From positions 1 through 38,609 of the forward strand of contig CAMIVR010000041.1 in assembly GCA_946402065.1 (NCBI GenBank): DNA of 38,609 bases. Direction: 5' to 3'. The DNA is from an uncultured Brevibacillus sp. (lineage in GTDB: Bacteria > Bacillota > Bacilli > Brevibacillales > Brevibacillaceae). Shown piece by piece: positions 25,074-32,800 of the stretch. The translations under genes were made by a program, and so were the position numbers. The notes under the pieces are model-generated. The model did not search any database. It had not been told where the DNA came from and saw only the letters and a program-made list of their open reading frames with translations. The number at the start of each line of letters is the position of its first letter. The first letter of the stretch is position 1.

Positions 25074-27419
25074 TTATCGCTTCACGACGACGATAAGGTA
25101 AACCAGACCGTCACCATTGGTCCAAAGATCAACCTTGTCAGTCGACTTCACGTCGTCCTCGCTCATTTTTGAGCCATCGTAGTAACGAACCTTTGCATCC
25201 TTGGCCAGCTTCAGGCTCGTTGAAACATCGTTATAGTAGACGTACTTGTCGCCATTCACGCGGGCCTCGATCCCTTTGAAGGCAACCTTGCTCTGTGCCT
25301 TCTTGCCTTGGGTGGAAACCGCTTTTCCGTCCCCATTGCGATCCAGCGTCAGCGTGGCGAGCTCGAACTGCTCTACATTGGCAAGTTGGTCTGGTTTAAC
25401 GACCGTATACTTCTTCCCGTCCAGCGTAATTTCCGCAGATTTTACGGAATTGCCTTCCTCAACCACCTCAACCAAGTCAACGACGCCCGTTACCGTTTTC
25501 GCTGCCCCGGCGAGCGCTTTTACTTGCCCGTCATTGGTGAGGGTGAGCGTGTACTCCTTGTCATTGGTGGTCGCATCTTTGTCTACGGAAACGCCATCAA
25601 CAAGCTCGTATACTTTTCCGTTTACCGTAACCGTGCTGTCTGTCTTCTTCGCAATGTAGCCTTTTACGGTTTGCTTTTCGGCAACCAGCTCGACAATATC
25701 GGTCGTTCCTACATTGTACTTCCAGGAAATCACCCGGTAGTCGTTTAACTGATCGGCTTTGATTGAGGTCGCCGAAACGCTGCTGCCGTCAATGGTCAGC
25801 TTGGCGGTCGGCAGCACATTGTACGTTTTGCCGTCAACTTTGATCGTCGCCGGTTTGGCCGGGTTGCCCGCTACGTACGCAGTGGTGCGATCCACCAGCT
25901 TGTTCGCAGCCGCCCCGGTGCCCTGCTCGATCCTTTTCAGGTTGCCGTCCTCGTCAAAAGTGAGAACCGCTACTTCGCCACTGTTCAAGTCGTCCAGCTC
26001 GGTAACTTTTTTCTCGTCGACGTACAGCTTCGTATCCTCAAGTACCTTGAAGTCGTTGCCGTCGACACGAATCGTGTTGTTTTTCGAATTGACTTTGATC
26101 GTTTGTGTTGTCACCAGCTTCGTGAACGTGACAGCAGACACTTTGCCGTCGACATCGAGGGTAAGCTCGACGAGATCGCCTTTTGCGATGTCGGCAAATG
26201 TGCTTTTTACTGCTTCAGCCGTCGGATAAGGGCTTCCCTTGATCGTCGCATTTGCAGCCAGATCGTATGTCTTGCCATCCAGCTTGAGCTGTTTCTTCGC
26301 ATTTGTCCCGCTTACGGATGAGGTCTGCTCGACAATGCCTTTCGTTGCATTGCTCGAGAAGCTGATCGATGTCACGATTCCATGATCGTCTACGACCGCA
26401 ACGAATTTTTTGCCGATTTGCGAATCGGAGACCGCTACGCCTTTCTCTACCTCCAGCACAACCTCTTTTCCGTTCACGATTGCCTTGAACTTCTGCTCGT
26501 CCCCGACTGCCGTGGTGAAATCAAGGCCCGTCTTCACAATGCCTTCCACGATGCGGGAGTCGGACGTCACTACGTTGAGGAAGGCAACCTTGCCGTTTTT
26601 CACGATGTATTCCACTTCCGCGCCGACGATCAGATTGCCGAACAGCTGGACGTTATCCGCGATGTCGACCTCGGTATTTTGACCGACCAGCTTCAGTTTT
26701 TGCGTTTTTTTGTCATAAGAGGCGACGGTTCCCTTGACTACCGCCAGCTTCTTGCTGGTGCCGTTTGCTTTGCCGTTTTTATCGTAATAGGCTCCATTCG
26801 CATAAACAGGCGTTTCCATCAGGCGATCGGTGAACTTGGCGACGATATCGCGTTTGGCTGCTGCAGTTGGCAGCTCTTTCGTATCGTAAATGCCGGTTTT
26901 GCTCGCCTCCAGCAAATAGGGAGTGTACCATTGGCCGGTCGTCGAAGCCGCCACATCGATTTTCAGGCCCTGCACGTAGACGGTCAATGCTTCCGCGACT
27001 TTGACGGTATTGTTCGGCTTGAACGTGCCATCCGGGTATCCTTTGATAATACCCTGGGATACAGCCAGATTTATGTAGCCGGTCGCCCAGTGGTTGGCCG
27101 GCAAATCTTTAAAGACGGTTTCCCCTGCCAACACCTTCACCTGGTCTTCCGTATAGCCCATGGCCAGAACCGCGACCTTGGCGAACTCAGCGCGGGTTAC
27201 TTCTTTCTCCGGTTTAAAGGTGCCATCCGTGTAGCCCTTCAATACCCCGGCAAAGTTCAATTTTAAAATCGCATCTTTGTTACCATTTTGCGCGATATCG
27301 GAGAAAGGCAGTGCATTGGCAGCCATTCCCTGCATCGGCACGAGCAGCGCACTTGCCAATACCGCTCCGGCCAATCCTTTTTTGATTGCTTGTACAGACA
27401 GAGTCTTTCTTTTTTTCAC
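25074..27419 (-). CDS. S-layer protein with N-terminal SLH domains
   Basis: A 781-aa secreted protein. The signal peptide (MKKRKTLSVQAIKKGLAGAV and onward, cleavage near GMAA, residue 33-34) is followed by SLH 1 (VLKGYTDGTFKPEKEVTRAE, about 40-85), SLH 2 (IIKGYPDGTFKPNNTVKVAE, about 105-150) and a degenerate third (YLLEASKTGIYDTK, 165-205). These bind pyruvylated cell-wall polymer. The rest is a string of beta-rich modules with repeated KVxGxxYxL-type strands, rich in Thr, Val, Asp and Lys and free of cysteine, as in lattice proteins. The start is GTG 27419 with GGGGGAG upstream. It is shorter than the 1000-aa wall proteins described in B. brevis. Long leader and strong terminator fit high expression. 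Confidence 0.88.
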   Translation of the reverse strand: MKKRKTLSVQAIKKGLAGAVLASALLVPMQGMAANALPFSDIAQNGNKDAILKLNFAGVLKGYTDGTFKPEKEVTRAEFAKVAVLAMGYTEDQVKVLAGETVFKDLPANHWATGYINLAVSQGIIKGYPDGTFKPNNTVKVAEALTVYVQGLKIDVAASTTGQWYTPYLLEASKTGIYDTKELPTAAAKRDIVAKFTDRLMETPVYANGAYYDKNGKANGTSKKLAVVKGTVASYDKKTQKLKLVGQNTEVDIADNVQLFGNLIVGAEVEYIVKNGKVAFLNVVTSDSRIVEGIVKTGLDFTTAVGDEQKFKAIVNGKEVVLEVEKGVAVSDSQIGKKFVAVVDDHGIVTSISFSSNATKGIVEQTSSVSGTNAKKQLKLDGKTYDLAANATIKGSPYPTAEAVKSTFADIAKGDLVELTLDVDGKVSAVTFTKLVTTQTIKVNSKNNTIRVDGNDFKVLEDTKLYVDEKKVTELDDLNSGEVAVLTFDEDGNLKRIEQGTGAAANKLVDRTTAYVAGNPAKPATIKVDGKTYNVLPTAKLTIDGSSVSATSIKADQLNDYRVISWKYNVGTTDIVELVAEKQTVKGYIAKKTDSTVTVNGKVYELVDGVSVDKDATTNDKEYTLTLTNDGQVKALAGAAKTVTGVVDLVEVVEEGNSVKSAEITLDGKKYTVVKPDQLANVEQFELATLTLDRNGDGKAVSTQGKKAQSKVAFKGIEARVNGDKYVYYNDVSTSLKLAKDAKVRYYDGSKMSEDDVKSTDKVDLWTNGDGLVYLIVVVKR

Positions 27420-27589
27420 AATTGCTCCCCCATTTCAAAAAGTGCTTCGCTTCGAACGTTTGGCTGTGACCTACCTTCATCGAGCTTTTGCCTGCTCAAG
27501 ATACGAATTGAATTCTAGCTAACGTGACTGTCGCTGTCATTGCCCAAATATTGGTGAAAATTCTGTATTTTATATGAGTCCACCCCCTT

Positions 27590-27598
27590 TTTATACCA
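27590..27598 (-). promoter_or_regulatory. Extended -10 promoter for the S-layer gene
   Basis: The minus strand reads TGGTATAAA about 170 nt before the start codon, giving a leader of about 165 nt. A second A/T-rich CATATAAAAT lies about 15 nt further on. S-layer genes in this group are known for tandem promoters and long leaders. Confidence 0.4.
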
Positions 27599-27689
27599 TA
27601 AATTTAAGTAACTGTATACGCCGACGCTTCTGCCTGCTGCCCCTTGCCAGCCTGCGATTTTTTTTTTGCAGAACGGGCACACAGAGGCA

Positions 27690-27722
27690 CAAAATCAGGG
27701 GCCCCTCTGGGACCCCCGTGAT
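27690..27722 (-). terminator. Terminator of the polyamine operon
   Basis: On the minus strand ATCACGGGGG pairs imperfectly with CCCCTGAT, followed by TTTTG, directly after the amidohydrolase stop codon. A longer T run lies about 30 nt on. Confidence 0.45.
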
Positions 27723-29336
27723 TTATTTTGCATAGACGACTTTTCCGTCGACAATCGTCAATTCCACTTTCGTTTCGAGGATATCCTCTGCTGTCCCTGC
27801 AAACAAATTGCGGTCGAGGACGGCGATGTCCGCCAGCTTGCCTGCTTCCAGCGTCCCCAGCTCATGCTCTCTGAACGTGCCGTATGCCGAGCCGCTCGTA
27901 TAGGCTTGCAGCGCTTCTGCCAGCGTAATCCGCTCATGCGGATGCCAGACCTCGGTGCCGCTGCTGTCGATCCGTGTGACGGCGCGGTAGAGCTGCAGCA
28001 TCGGGGTAAGCTGGTCAATCGGGAAGTCTGTGCCAAAGGCCAGTCTGGCGCCGGAATCTTTCAGCGTCTTGATGACAAAGACGTTCTTCTCCCGCTCCTC
28101 GCCGATGCGTGACGTGTAGACGCCCCGCTCGGACATAGCGAAGTGGTCCGGCTGCATCGAAGCGATTACCCCTAACTGGGCAAAGCGGGGGATGTCAGCG
28201 GAATGGATCACTTCGACATGCTCGATCGTGTGGCGGGAGTCCCGCACACCGTTGGCTTGCTGCGCCGCTTCATAGGCGTCCAGGGCAAGCCGGATCGCCC
28301 CGTCCCCGATCGCGTGGAAGCGGATGCTGAATCCTTCGCGATCGGCATCGATCACCCATTGCTTGATCGTCTCTGCCGGAAAGGTCGTTTCCCCGCGCGT
28401 TTCCGGTTTGTCTGCATACGGCTCGAGCATATACGCCGTATAGCCGGTGATCACGCCGTCGATGAATTGCTTCAGCCCGGCGACGCGTAGCATGCTCGAC
28501 TGGTACATCGCTCTCAGCTCCCTGGCCTTGTCGAGATTGCCGTCCAATACCGGCAGCAAGTGTACCCGGGCAGTTAATTCTCCGTTGTCTTCGAGCGTTT
28601 TGTACAGGGCAAAATGATCCGGATTGCTGTTCACATCAGGCGCATACAGGTCATTGACCGCCGTAATCCCCAGGCTGGCCGCGTGCTGGAAAAAGCTTTT
28701 GACCATCGCAAGCCTCCTCTCCCGGGAAAAGTCGAAGGCCAGATCGGAGACAAGCCCCATCGCCGTCTCATACAAGATTCCCGTCGGCTCTCCCTGCCCG
28801 TCCTTCTCAATAATCCCGAACGGCGGGTTCTCCGTATCGCGTGTGATGCCGGCCAATTCCAATGCCTTGCTGTTGACCCAGCCATAGTGCCCTTCCGCAT
28901 GGTAGAGCGCGACCGGACGATCAGGGAAGACGCGGTCCAGTGAAGCGCGGGTAGGCAGCTTCTGCGTATCCCAGTACCCCGCGTCCCAGGTAAATCCGAT
29001 CACCCACGGATCGTCCGGATTCGCTTCGGCATGCACACGCGCCATCTCGACGGCTTCGTCCTCTGAACGGGCGGCAAACAAATAGGCACTGTTCATGGAA
29101 ATGCAGCCGAGCATGATGTGCAGGTGAAAATCGTGAAATCCCGGGATAATCAGCTTGTCTTCGTAGTGGTACACCTTTGTCTGCTCGCCGATATACGGCT
29201 CGATTTCCTCTTCCGACCCGATCGCCGCTATTTTGTTGCCGATAATGGCGATCGCTATCGCCACCGGTTCGGCATCCAGGCCGGTAAAAACGGCATTGCT
29301 TGCCAGGACGATATCTGCTTTTGCTTGCGTGTTCAT
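27723..29336 (-). CDS. Metal-dependent amidohydrolase, YtcJ-like (Amidohydro_3)
   Basis: A 537-aa cytoplasmic hydrolase of the amidohydrolase superfamily. The first metal motif is PGFHDFHLH (about residues 65-73, HxH), then ALYHAEGHYGWVNSKALELA typical of the YtcJ branch, HAIGDGAIRLAL (the later histidine and aspartate), IEHVEVI and AFGTDFPID (the metal aspartate). It hydrolyses an amide or C-N bond in an unknown substrate. It is last in the operon with speB and the PuuP-like permease (44 nt after it), which suggests a substrate tied to agmatine or putrescine; this is inference. GGGAG lies 12 nt before ATG 29336, a little far. Confidence 0.85.
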   Translation of the reverse strand: MNTQAKADIVLASNAVFTGLDAEPVAIAIAIIGNKIAAIGSEEEIEPYIGEQTKVYHYEDKLIIPGFHDFHLHIMLGCISMNSAYLFAARSEDEAVEMARVHAEANPDDPWVIGFTWDAGYWDTQKLPTRASLDRVFPDRPVALYHAEGHYGWVNSKALELAGITRDTENPPFGIIEKDGQGEPTGILYETAMGLVSDLAFDFSRERRLAMVKSFFQHAASLGITAVNDLYAPDVNSNPDHFALYKTLEDNGELTARVHLLPVLDGNLDKARELRAMYQSSMLRVAGLKQFIDGVITGYTAYMLEPYADKPETRGETTFPAETIKQWVIDADREGFSIRFHAIGDGAIRLALDAYEAAQQANGVRDSRHTIEHVEVIHSADIPRFAQLGVIASMQPDHFAMSERGVYTSRIGEEREKNVFVIKTLKDSGARLAFGTDFPIDQLTPMLQLYRAVTRIDSSGTEVWHPHERITLAEALQAYTSGSAYGTFREHELGTLEAGKLADIAVLDRNLFAGTAEDILETKVELTIVDGKVVYAK

Positions 29337-29380
29337 GAATCAGTCAGCTCCCTTATCGGTAAAATTCCATCACTGTTCGC

Positions 29381-30736
29381 CTACCCAGCCTGTTCGGCAG
29401 CTTCAAGATGCAGCTCAGGCGGCGCCTGTCTGAACATTTTGGTCAAATACATCAGGTAGACGAGGCCACACAGCAGCCAGACGCTGCCCAAAATCATTGA
29501 ATGGATGTCCAGCTGCAGCCAGAACGCTGCGGTAAAAAACGCGCCGATCAGCGGAATCAGCAGGTAGAGAATCGTCCCTTTGATCGAGCGCTGTTTCTTG
29601 CGGATGTAAAAATGCACGATGACTGCCAGGTTGACGAATGTAAAGGCAAACAATGCTCCGTAGTTGATCAGCGAAGTGGCTGTCACCACATCGAGGAACA
29701 GCGCCGACAGGGCGATGGCCGCGATGACGAGGATATTGTAGACGGGCGTATTAAACTTCGGTGAAAGGTAGCCAAACACCTTGTTCGGCAGTACCCGCTC
29801 CCGCCCCATCGCGTACAAAATCCGCGCCGAGCTGGCACACGAAGCGACGGCCGAAGCAAACGCAGCAGTGAGTCCGACGGCGAGAAAGAAGGAATTGAGC
29901 AGGTTGCCGCCGATGTAGTCAAAGATTTGCAGATAAGCCGATTCCGGATCCTGGATCGAAGAGAAATCCGGGTACACGAGTTGGGCGAAATAGGCGCTGG
30001 CGATATAGAGGATACCGCCGATCAACGGAATCAGCAGAATCGCTTTGGGCAAGGTCGAACGCGGATTTTTCGTCTCCTCCGACAGGGTCGTCACCGCATC
30101 GAAGCCCAAAAACGTGAAGCAGAGAATCGGCACGGTCGCAATCAACGCTCCGATTTTGACAGACGGATCAAAAATCGGCGTGATGGAAACCAGCGTCCCC
30201 GTCCCCAGGCCTTTGGCCAGACCGATAATCGAAAAAATGATGAAGACGGCGCAAAACAACACTTGCAGCAGCACGAGCAGCGTATTGACGTTGGCGGCAA
30301 TCTTGATCCCGAGAATATTTACCGTTGCAATGACCGAAATAAACAGGATAATCCACACAGCCATAGGAACGGACGGGAAAAAGGCGGAGAGCGAGATGCC
30401 GACCAGCAGGGAGCTGATCATGGGACTGAACAGGTAATCGAGAATGATCGTCCAGCCGACGAGAAAGCCGAGATGCGGACTCATGCCTTTTTGGGTAAAG
30501 GAGTAGGCTGAACCGGCAATCGGGAACTCTTTCACCAGCTTGCCATAGCTGTAGGCGGTAAACAGCATGACGACCATGGCGATCGCATAGGCGGTTGAAA
30601 TCATGCCGCCGGCAATCGATACGGCTACGCCGTAGGTAAAGTAAAACGTGGCTGGGGCCATGAATGCCAAGCCGAACAAAACAACTTGCCATAGGGAAAG
30701 CGATCGTTTAAACCCTGGCGCTGAGTGATTGGACAT
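29381..30736 (-). CDS. APC permease, putrescine importer (PuuP)-like
   Basis: A 451-aa permease with about 12 hydrophobic helices. The segments SLSLWQVVLFGLAFMAP, YGKLVKEFPIAGSAYSFTQK, HLGFLVGWTIILDYLFSPMI, LGFDAVTTLSEETKNPRSTL (about residues 210-230) and LFLDVVTATSLINYGALFAF match E. coli PuuP as I recall it over the whole length, so a polyamine, most likely putrescine, is the probable substrate. GGGAGG precedes ATG 30736. It lies 108 nt downstream of agmatinase, with a stem-loop between. Direction (import or export) is not shown by sequence. Confidence 0.85.
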   Translation of the reverse strand: MSNHSAPGFKRSLSLWQVVLFGLAFMAPATFYFTYGVAVSIAGGMISTAYAIAMVVMLFTAYSYGKLVKEFPIAGSAYSFTQKGMSPHLGFLVGWTIILDYLFSPMISSLLVGISLSAFFPSVPMAVWIILFISVIATVNILGIKIAANVNTLLVLLQVLFCAVFIIFSIIGLAKGLGTGTLVSITPIFDPSVKIGALIATVPILCFTFLGFDAVTTLSEETKNPRSTLPKAILLIPLIGGILYIASAYFAQLVYPDFSSIQDPESAYLQIFDYIGGNLLNSFFLAVGLTAAFASAVASCASSARILYAMGRERVLPNKVFGYLSPKFNTPVYNILVIAAIALSALFLDVVTATSLINYGALFAFTFVNLAVIVHFYIRKKQRSIKGTILYLLIPLIGAFFTAAFWLQLDIHSMILGSVWLLCGLVYLMYLTKMFRQAPPELHLEAAEQAG

Positions 30737-30809
30737 GCAGGAAAACCTCCCTTGGGGATTGGGGAATATTGACTTTTTCCATAATTCAGACGAAATGAGC
30801 TTCAGACAG

Positions 30810-30835
30810 CAGCCAGACGCTGTTCCGTCCGGCTG
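30810..30835 (-). other. Stem-loop between speB and the permease gene
   Basis: CAGCCAGACG (30810-30819) and CGTCCGGCTG (30826-30835) pair with one G-T. There is no T tract. It could be a processing site or a partial attenuator that sets the ratio of speB to the downstream genes. Confidence 0.45.
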
Positions 30836-30844
30836 CCGACTTGC

Positions 30845-31708
30845 TTACCAGAACGCCAGGATCGCTTCGCGGACAATTTTTGCTGCCAGCGCTGCCGTGA
30901 TGCCCGCAGTGTCGTTGGGTGGAGAGACTTCGACGAGATCCATGGCCACGACGTTCTGCCCTTGCAGCAGGCGAACGGCTTGCAGAATCTCCATCGCTGA
31001 GATGCCGCCCGGCTCCTGTGTCCCTGTCCCCGGAGCAAATGCAGGATCGAGCACATCGATATCCAGTGTGATGTAGATCGGTCGGCCGGCAATCTGCGGC
31101 AAGATGCTTTTCAGCGGCTCGAGGACGAGGTCCTGGGTCAGATGCGTGTTTTCCCGGGCCCAGCGGAATTCTTCCTGCTCACCGGAGCGAATCCCGAACT
31201 GATAGATGTTTTTCGCCGGCATAAACTCGGCGATGTGCTTGATCACGGTCGCATGGCTTAACCGCTCGCCAAAAAACTCGTCGCGCAGATCCGTGTGTGC
31301 GTCGAAATGCAGCAGCACGAGATCGCCGTACTTCTCCGCTACCGCGCGTACAGACGGCAGCGAGACGAGGTGCTCGCCCCCCAGCATAAAAGGAATTTGC
31401 CCGGCTTCGACGATTTCCTTGGTCGCCTCGTAGATGACTTCAAGCGACTTTTCCACATTGCCAAACGGCAAGACGAGGTCGCCAATATCGGCAAACGGGA
31501 CCGTAGACAGATGGCGGTCGAGCACCGGACTGTATTCTTCAAACCCTTGTGAAGCGTGGCGAATGCCCTGCGGGCCAAACCGGCTGCCCGCCTTGAAGCT
31601 GACCGTATAGTCCATCGGTGCGCCATAGAGCACCACCTTTGCCTCGGAGCGGTTGGGAATCGCTTTGATAAAACTGCCTGGCTGTGTATAGGATACGATT
31701 GAATTCAT
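30845..31708 (-). CDS. speB: Agmatinase
   Basis: A 287-aa ureohydrolase that splits agmatine to putrescine and urea. The manganese-binding motifs of the arginase family are intact: GGEH (H113), FDAHTD (D136, H138, D140) and TLDIDVLDPAFAPGTG (D216, D218). The substrate loop SHATVIK and length fit agmatinase rather than arginase or formimidoylglutamase, though family members with other guanidino substrates exist. AGGAGG precedes ATG 31708. It is the first large gene of the operon and starts 18 nt after a 30-codon leader ORF. Confidence 0.88.
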   Translation of the reverse strand: MNSIVSYTQPGSFIKAIPNRSEAKVVLYGAPMDYTVSFKAGSRFGPQGIRHASQGFEEYSPVLDRHLSTVPFADIGDLVLPFGNVEKSLEVIYEATKEIVEAGQIPFMLGGEHLVSLPSVRAVAEKYGDLVLLHFDAHTDLRDEFFGERLSHATVIKHIAEFMPAKNIYQFGIRSGEQEEFRWARENTHLTQDLVLEPLKSILPQIAGRPIYITLDIDVLDPAFAPGTGTQEPGGISAMEILQAVRLLQGQNVVAMDLVEVSPPNDTAGITAALAAKIVREAILAFW

Positions 31709-31726
31709 ACTGGACTGCCTCCTGCT

Positions 31727-31819
31727 TTATCGTTTGATATCATCGTCAGGTATAGAACGTGCTTCGTCACCGAGATTCATCGATAGCAGCACGGCAATTA
31801 GAAAGCGCTTTCTTTTCAT
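31727..31819 (-). CDS. 30-codon leader ORF upstream of agmatinase
   Basis: ATG 31819 opens a frame of 30 codons ending in TAA at 31727-31729. AGGAGGG stands 8-9 nt before the ATG, as good as any site in the window. The peptide starts MKRKRFLIAVLLSMNLGDEA and ends DDDIKR: a basic start, a hydrophobic stretch of about 10 residues, then a charged tail. It lies between the operon promoter (31873-31902) and speB, leaving an untranslated lead of only about 45 nt. It could be a small membrane peptide or a regulatory leader peptide. Short regulatory leaders are known before polyamine genes (speFL of enterobacteria), but this sequence is unrelated. It was found by reading and not by any family match. 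Confidence 0.6.
   Translation of the reverse strand: MKRKRFLIAVLLSMNLGDEARSIPDDDIKR
31801..31812. promoter_or_regulatory. cre-like palindrome
   Basis: GAAAGCGCTTTC is a perfect palindrome matching the core of the CcpA site (TGWAANCGNTNWCA), but the outer T and A are not present (A and T instead). It lies about 60 nt after the likely transcription start, inside codons 2-6 of the leader ORF, so it may be chance. Confidence 0.25.
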
Positions 31820-31849
31820 GCAAACGTCCCTCCTATGCTAAGGAGCATC

Positions 31850-31902
31850 CCTAACTAATATTAGTTAGGTAAATTATAAAATGAATTCACGGAAAATGTC
31901 AA
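31850..31902 (-). promoter_or_regulatory. Promoter and TetR-type operator of the polyamine operon
   Basis: On the minus strand TTGACA (31897-31902), an 18-nt spacer and TATAAT (31873-31878) give a perfect-consensus promoter. Directly after it lies CCTAACTAATATTAGTTAGG (31850-31869), a perfect 20-bp palindrome over the expected transcription start. TetR repressors bind such sites. A related dyad stands at the tetR promoter. Confidence 0.75.
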
Positions 31903-31925
31903 ACAAATATCACTATTGAAAAAAT

Positions 31926-31949
31926 GTCAGGGCAACCCGCAGGCTGCCC
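31926..31949 (-). terminator. Weak terminator of the tetR gene
   Basis: On the minus strand GGGCA and TGCCC pair around a 10-nt loop, followed after TGACA by TTTTTT. Short stem, so modest confidence. Confidence 0.4.
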
Positions 31950-31972
31950 CGTATAGCCGATGATATTCTGTC

Positions 31973-32566
31973 TTACGGACGAACATTGCTGATCCCCAGC
32001 CAAAAATTTTTCCACACGCTCTGGCAGCGTTCCGCCATCTCCGCTTCATCGTAGTAAAACATTTGCGAAACCAATCCGTCGATGCAGCAGTAGTAGGAGG
32101 CAAGCAAGCTCTCCACCTTCTCGGTGCGGACCACGCCGGCATCCATTCCGTCGAGAAACAACTGCCGCAGCAGATTGGACAGGGCGTCCTCCGAAGCGAT
32201 AAATTTCTCGTGCAGCGGCTCCTTGAGAAAGTCAGGGGGAAACAGCATGATGCGCTTGAGAAACGCCGTTTTCTCCCGGTTGTGCAAATAGAAGCGGCAC
32301 GTTTCAAAAAAGATTTGCGACAGCTTCTCCTCCACCGTAGATTGCTTGACCGTATCGAGCAAATCGCGAACGTACTGAACTTCCTCCCACGTAGCTTCTT
32401 CGAACACCGCTAAAAAAAGATCCTCTTTGCCCTGGAAATGTGCGTAAATCGACGGGGTTTTAATCCCGACCTGCTTGGCGATTGCAGCGAGCGACGTGCC
32501 TTCATAGCCGTGTTCGGCAAACAGCGTCAATGCGGCCGCTTTCAATTTTTCTTTTGTCATGGGCAT
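31973..32566 (-). CDS. TetR-family regulator, likely repressor of the polyamine operon
   Basis: A 197-aa regulator. The N-terminal helix-turn-helix (about residues 5-50) reads LKAAALTLFAEHGYEGTSLA, then AIAKQVGIKTPSIYAHFQGK with ED next, the canonical TetR/AcrR pattern. The rest is the helical ligand-binding and dimer domain. Possible starts are GTG 32569, ATG 32566 and ATG 32560; I use 32566 (AGGT 6 nt upstream). The dyad at its promoter resembles the palindrome before the speB operon, which is transcribed in the same direction right after it. The ligand may be a polyamine or agmatine; that is inference. Confidence 0.85.
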   Translation of the reverse strand: MPMTKEKLKAAALTLFAEHGYEGTSLAAIAKQVGIKTPSIYAHFQGKEDLFLAVFEEATWEEVQYVRDLLDTVKQSTVEEKLSQIFFETCRFYLHNREKTAFLKRIMLFPPDFLKEPLHEKFIASEDALSNLLRQLFLDGMDAGVVRTEKVESLLASYYCCIDGLVSQMFYYDEAEMAERCQSVWKNFWLGISNVRP

Positions 32567-32573
32567 CACCGTA

Positions 32574-32624
32574 CCTAACCTTACTAGTAGGAAAATTATA
32601 TCTCAATCTGTCGGCGACTGTCTA
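32574..32624 (-). promoter_or_regulatory. tetR promoter with autoregulatory dyad
   Basis: On the minus strand TAGACA (32619-32624), an 18-nt spacer and TATAAT (32595-32600) form a promoter, followed by an imperfect dyad at 32574-32591 (plus strand CCTAACCTTACTAGTAGG). CCTAAC and TAGG ends and the adjoining AAATTATA are shared with the site at 31850-31878, so the same repressor likely binds both. Confidence 0.6.
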
Positions 32625-32660
32625 ATAGTCAGGCCGAGTATGCAAGCCCCCGGATACGTT

Positions 32661-32700
32661 AAAAAACGCACGGACCAGGCGATGCCTAGCGATCCGTGCG
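32661..32700 (-). terminator. Rho-independent terminator, second of two
   Basis: On the minus strand CGCACGGA pairs with TCCGTGCG, with an inner AGGC/GCCT stem, and is followed by TTTTTT. Confidence 0.85.
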
Positions 32701-32740
32701 CTTCTTTCCAGTTGGCTGAAGCTGCCATTCAGCTATGCGC

Positions 32741-32780
32741 AAATGGCGTACCAAAACTGTCGCCAGTTGGTACGCCATTT
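32741..32780. terminator. Long hairpin just after the 92-aa protein gene
   Basis: AAATGGCGTACC (32741-32752) pairs with GGTACGCCATTT (32769-32780), extended by AACTG-TCGC-CAGTT inside. T tracts are weak. A smaller hairpin GCTGAA/TTCAGC (32716-32734) lies between this and the next terminator. Confidence 0.6.
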
Positions 32781-32800
32781 GTGTTTACCCTGCTTTGCGG

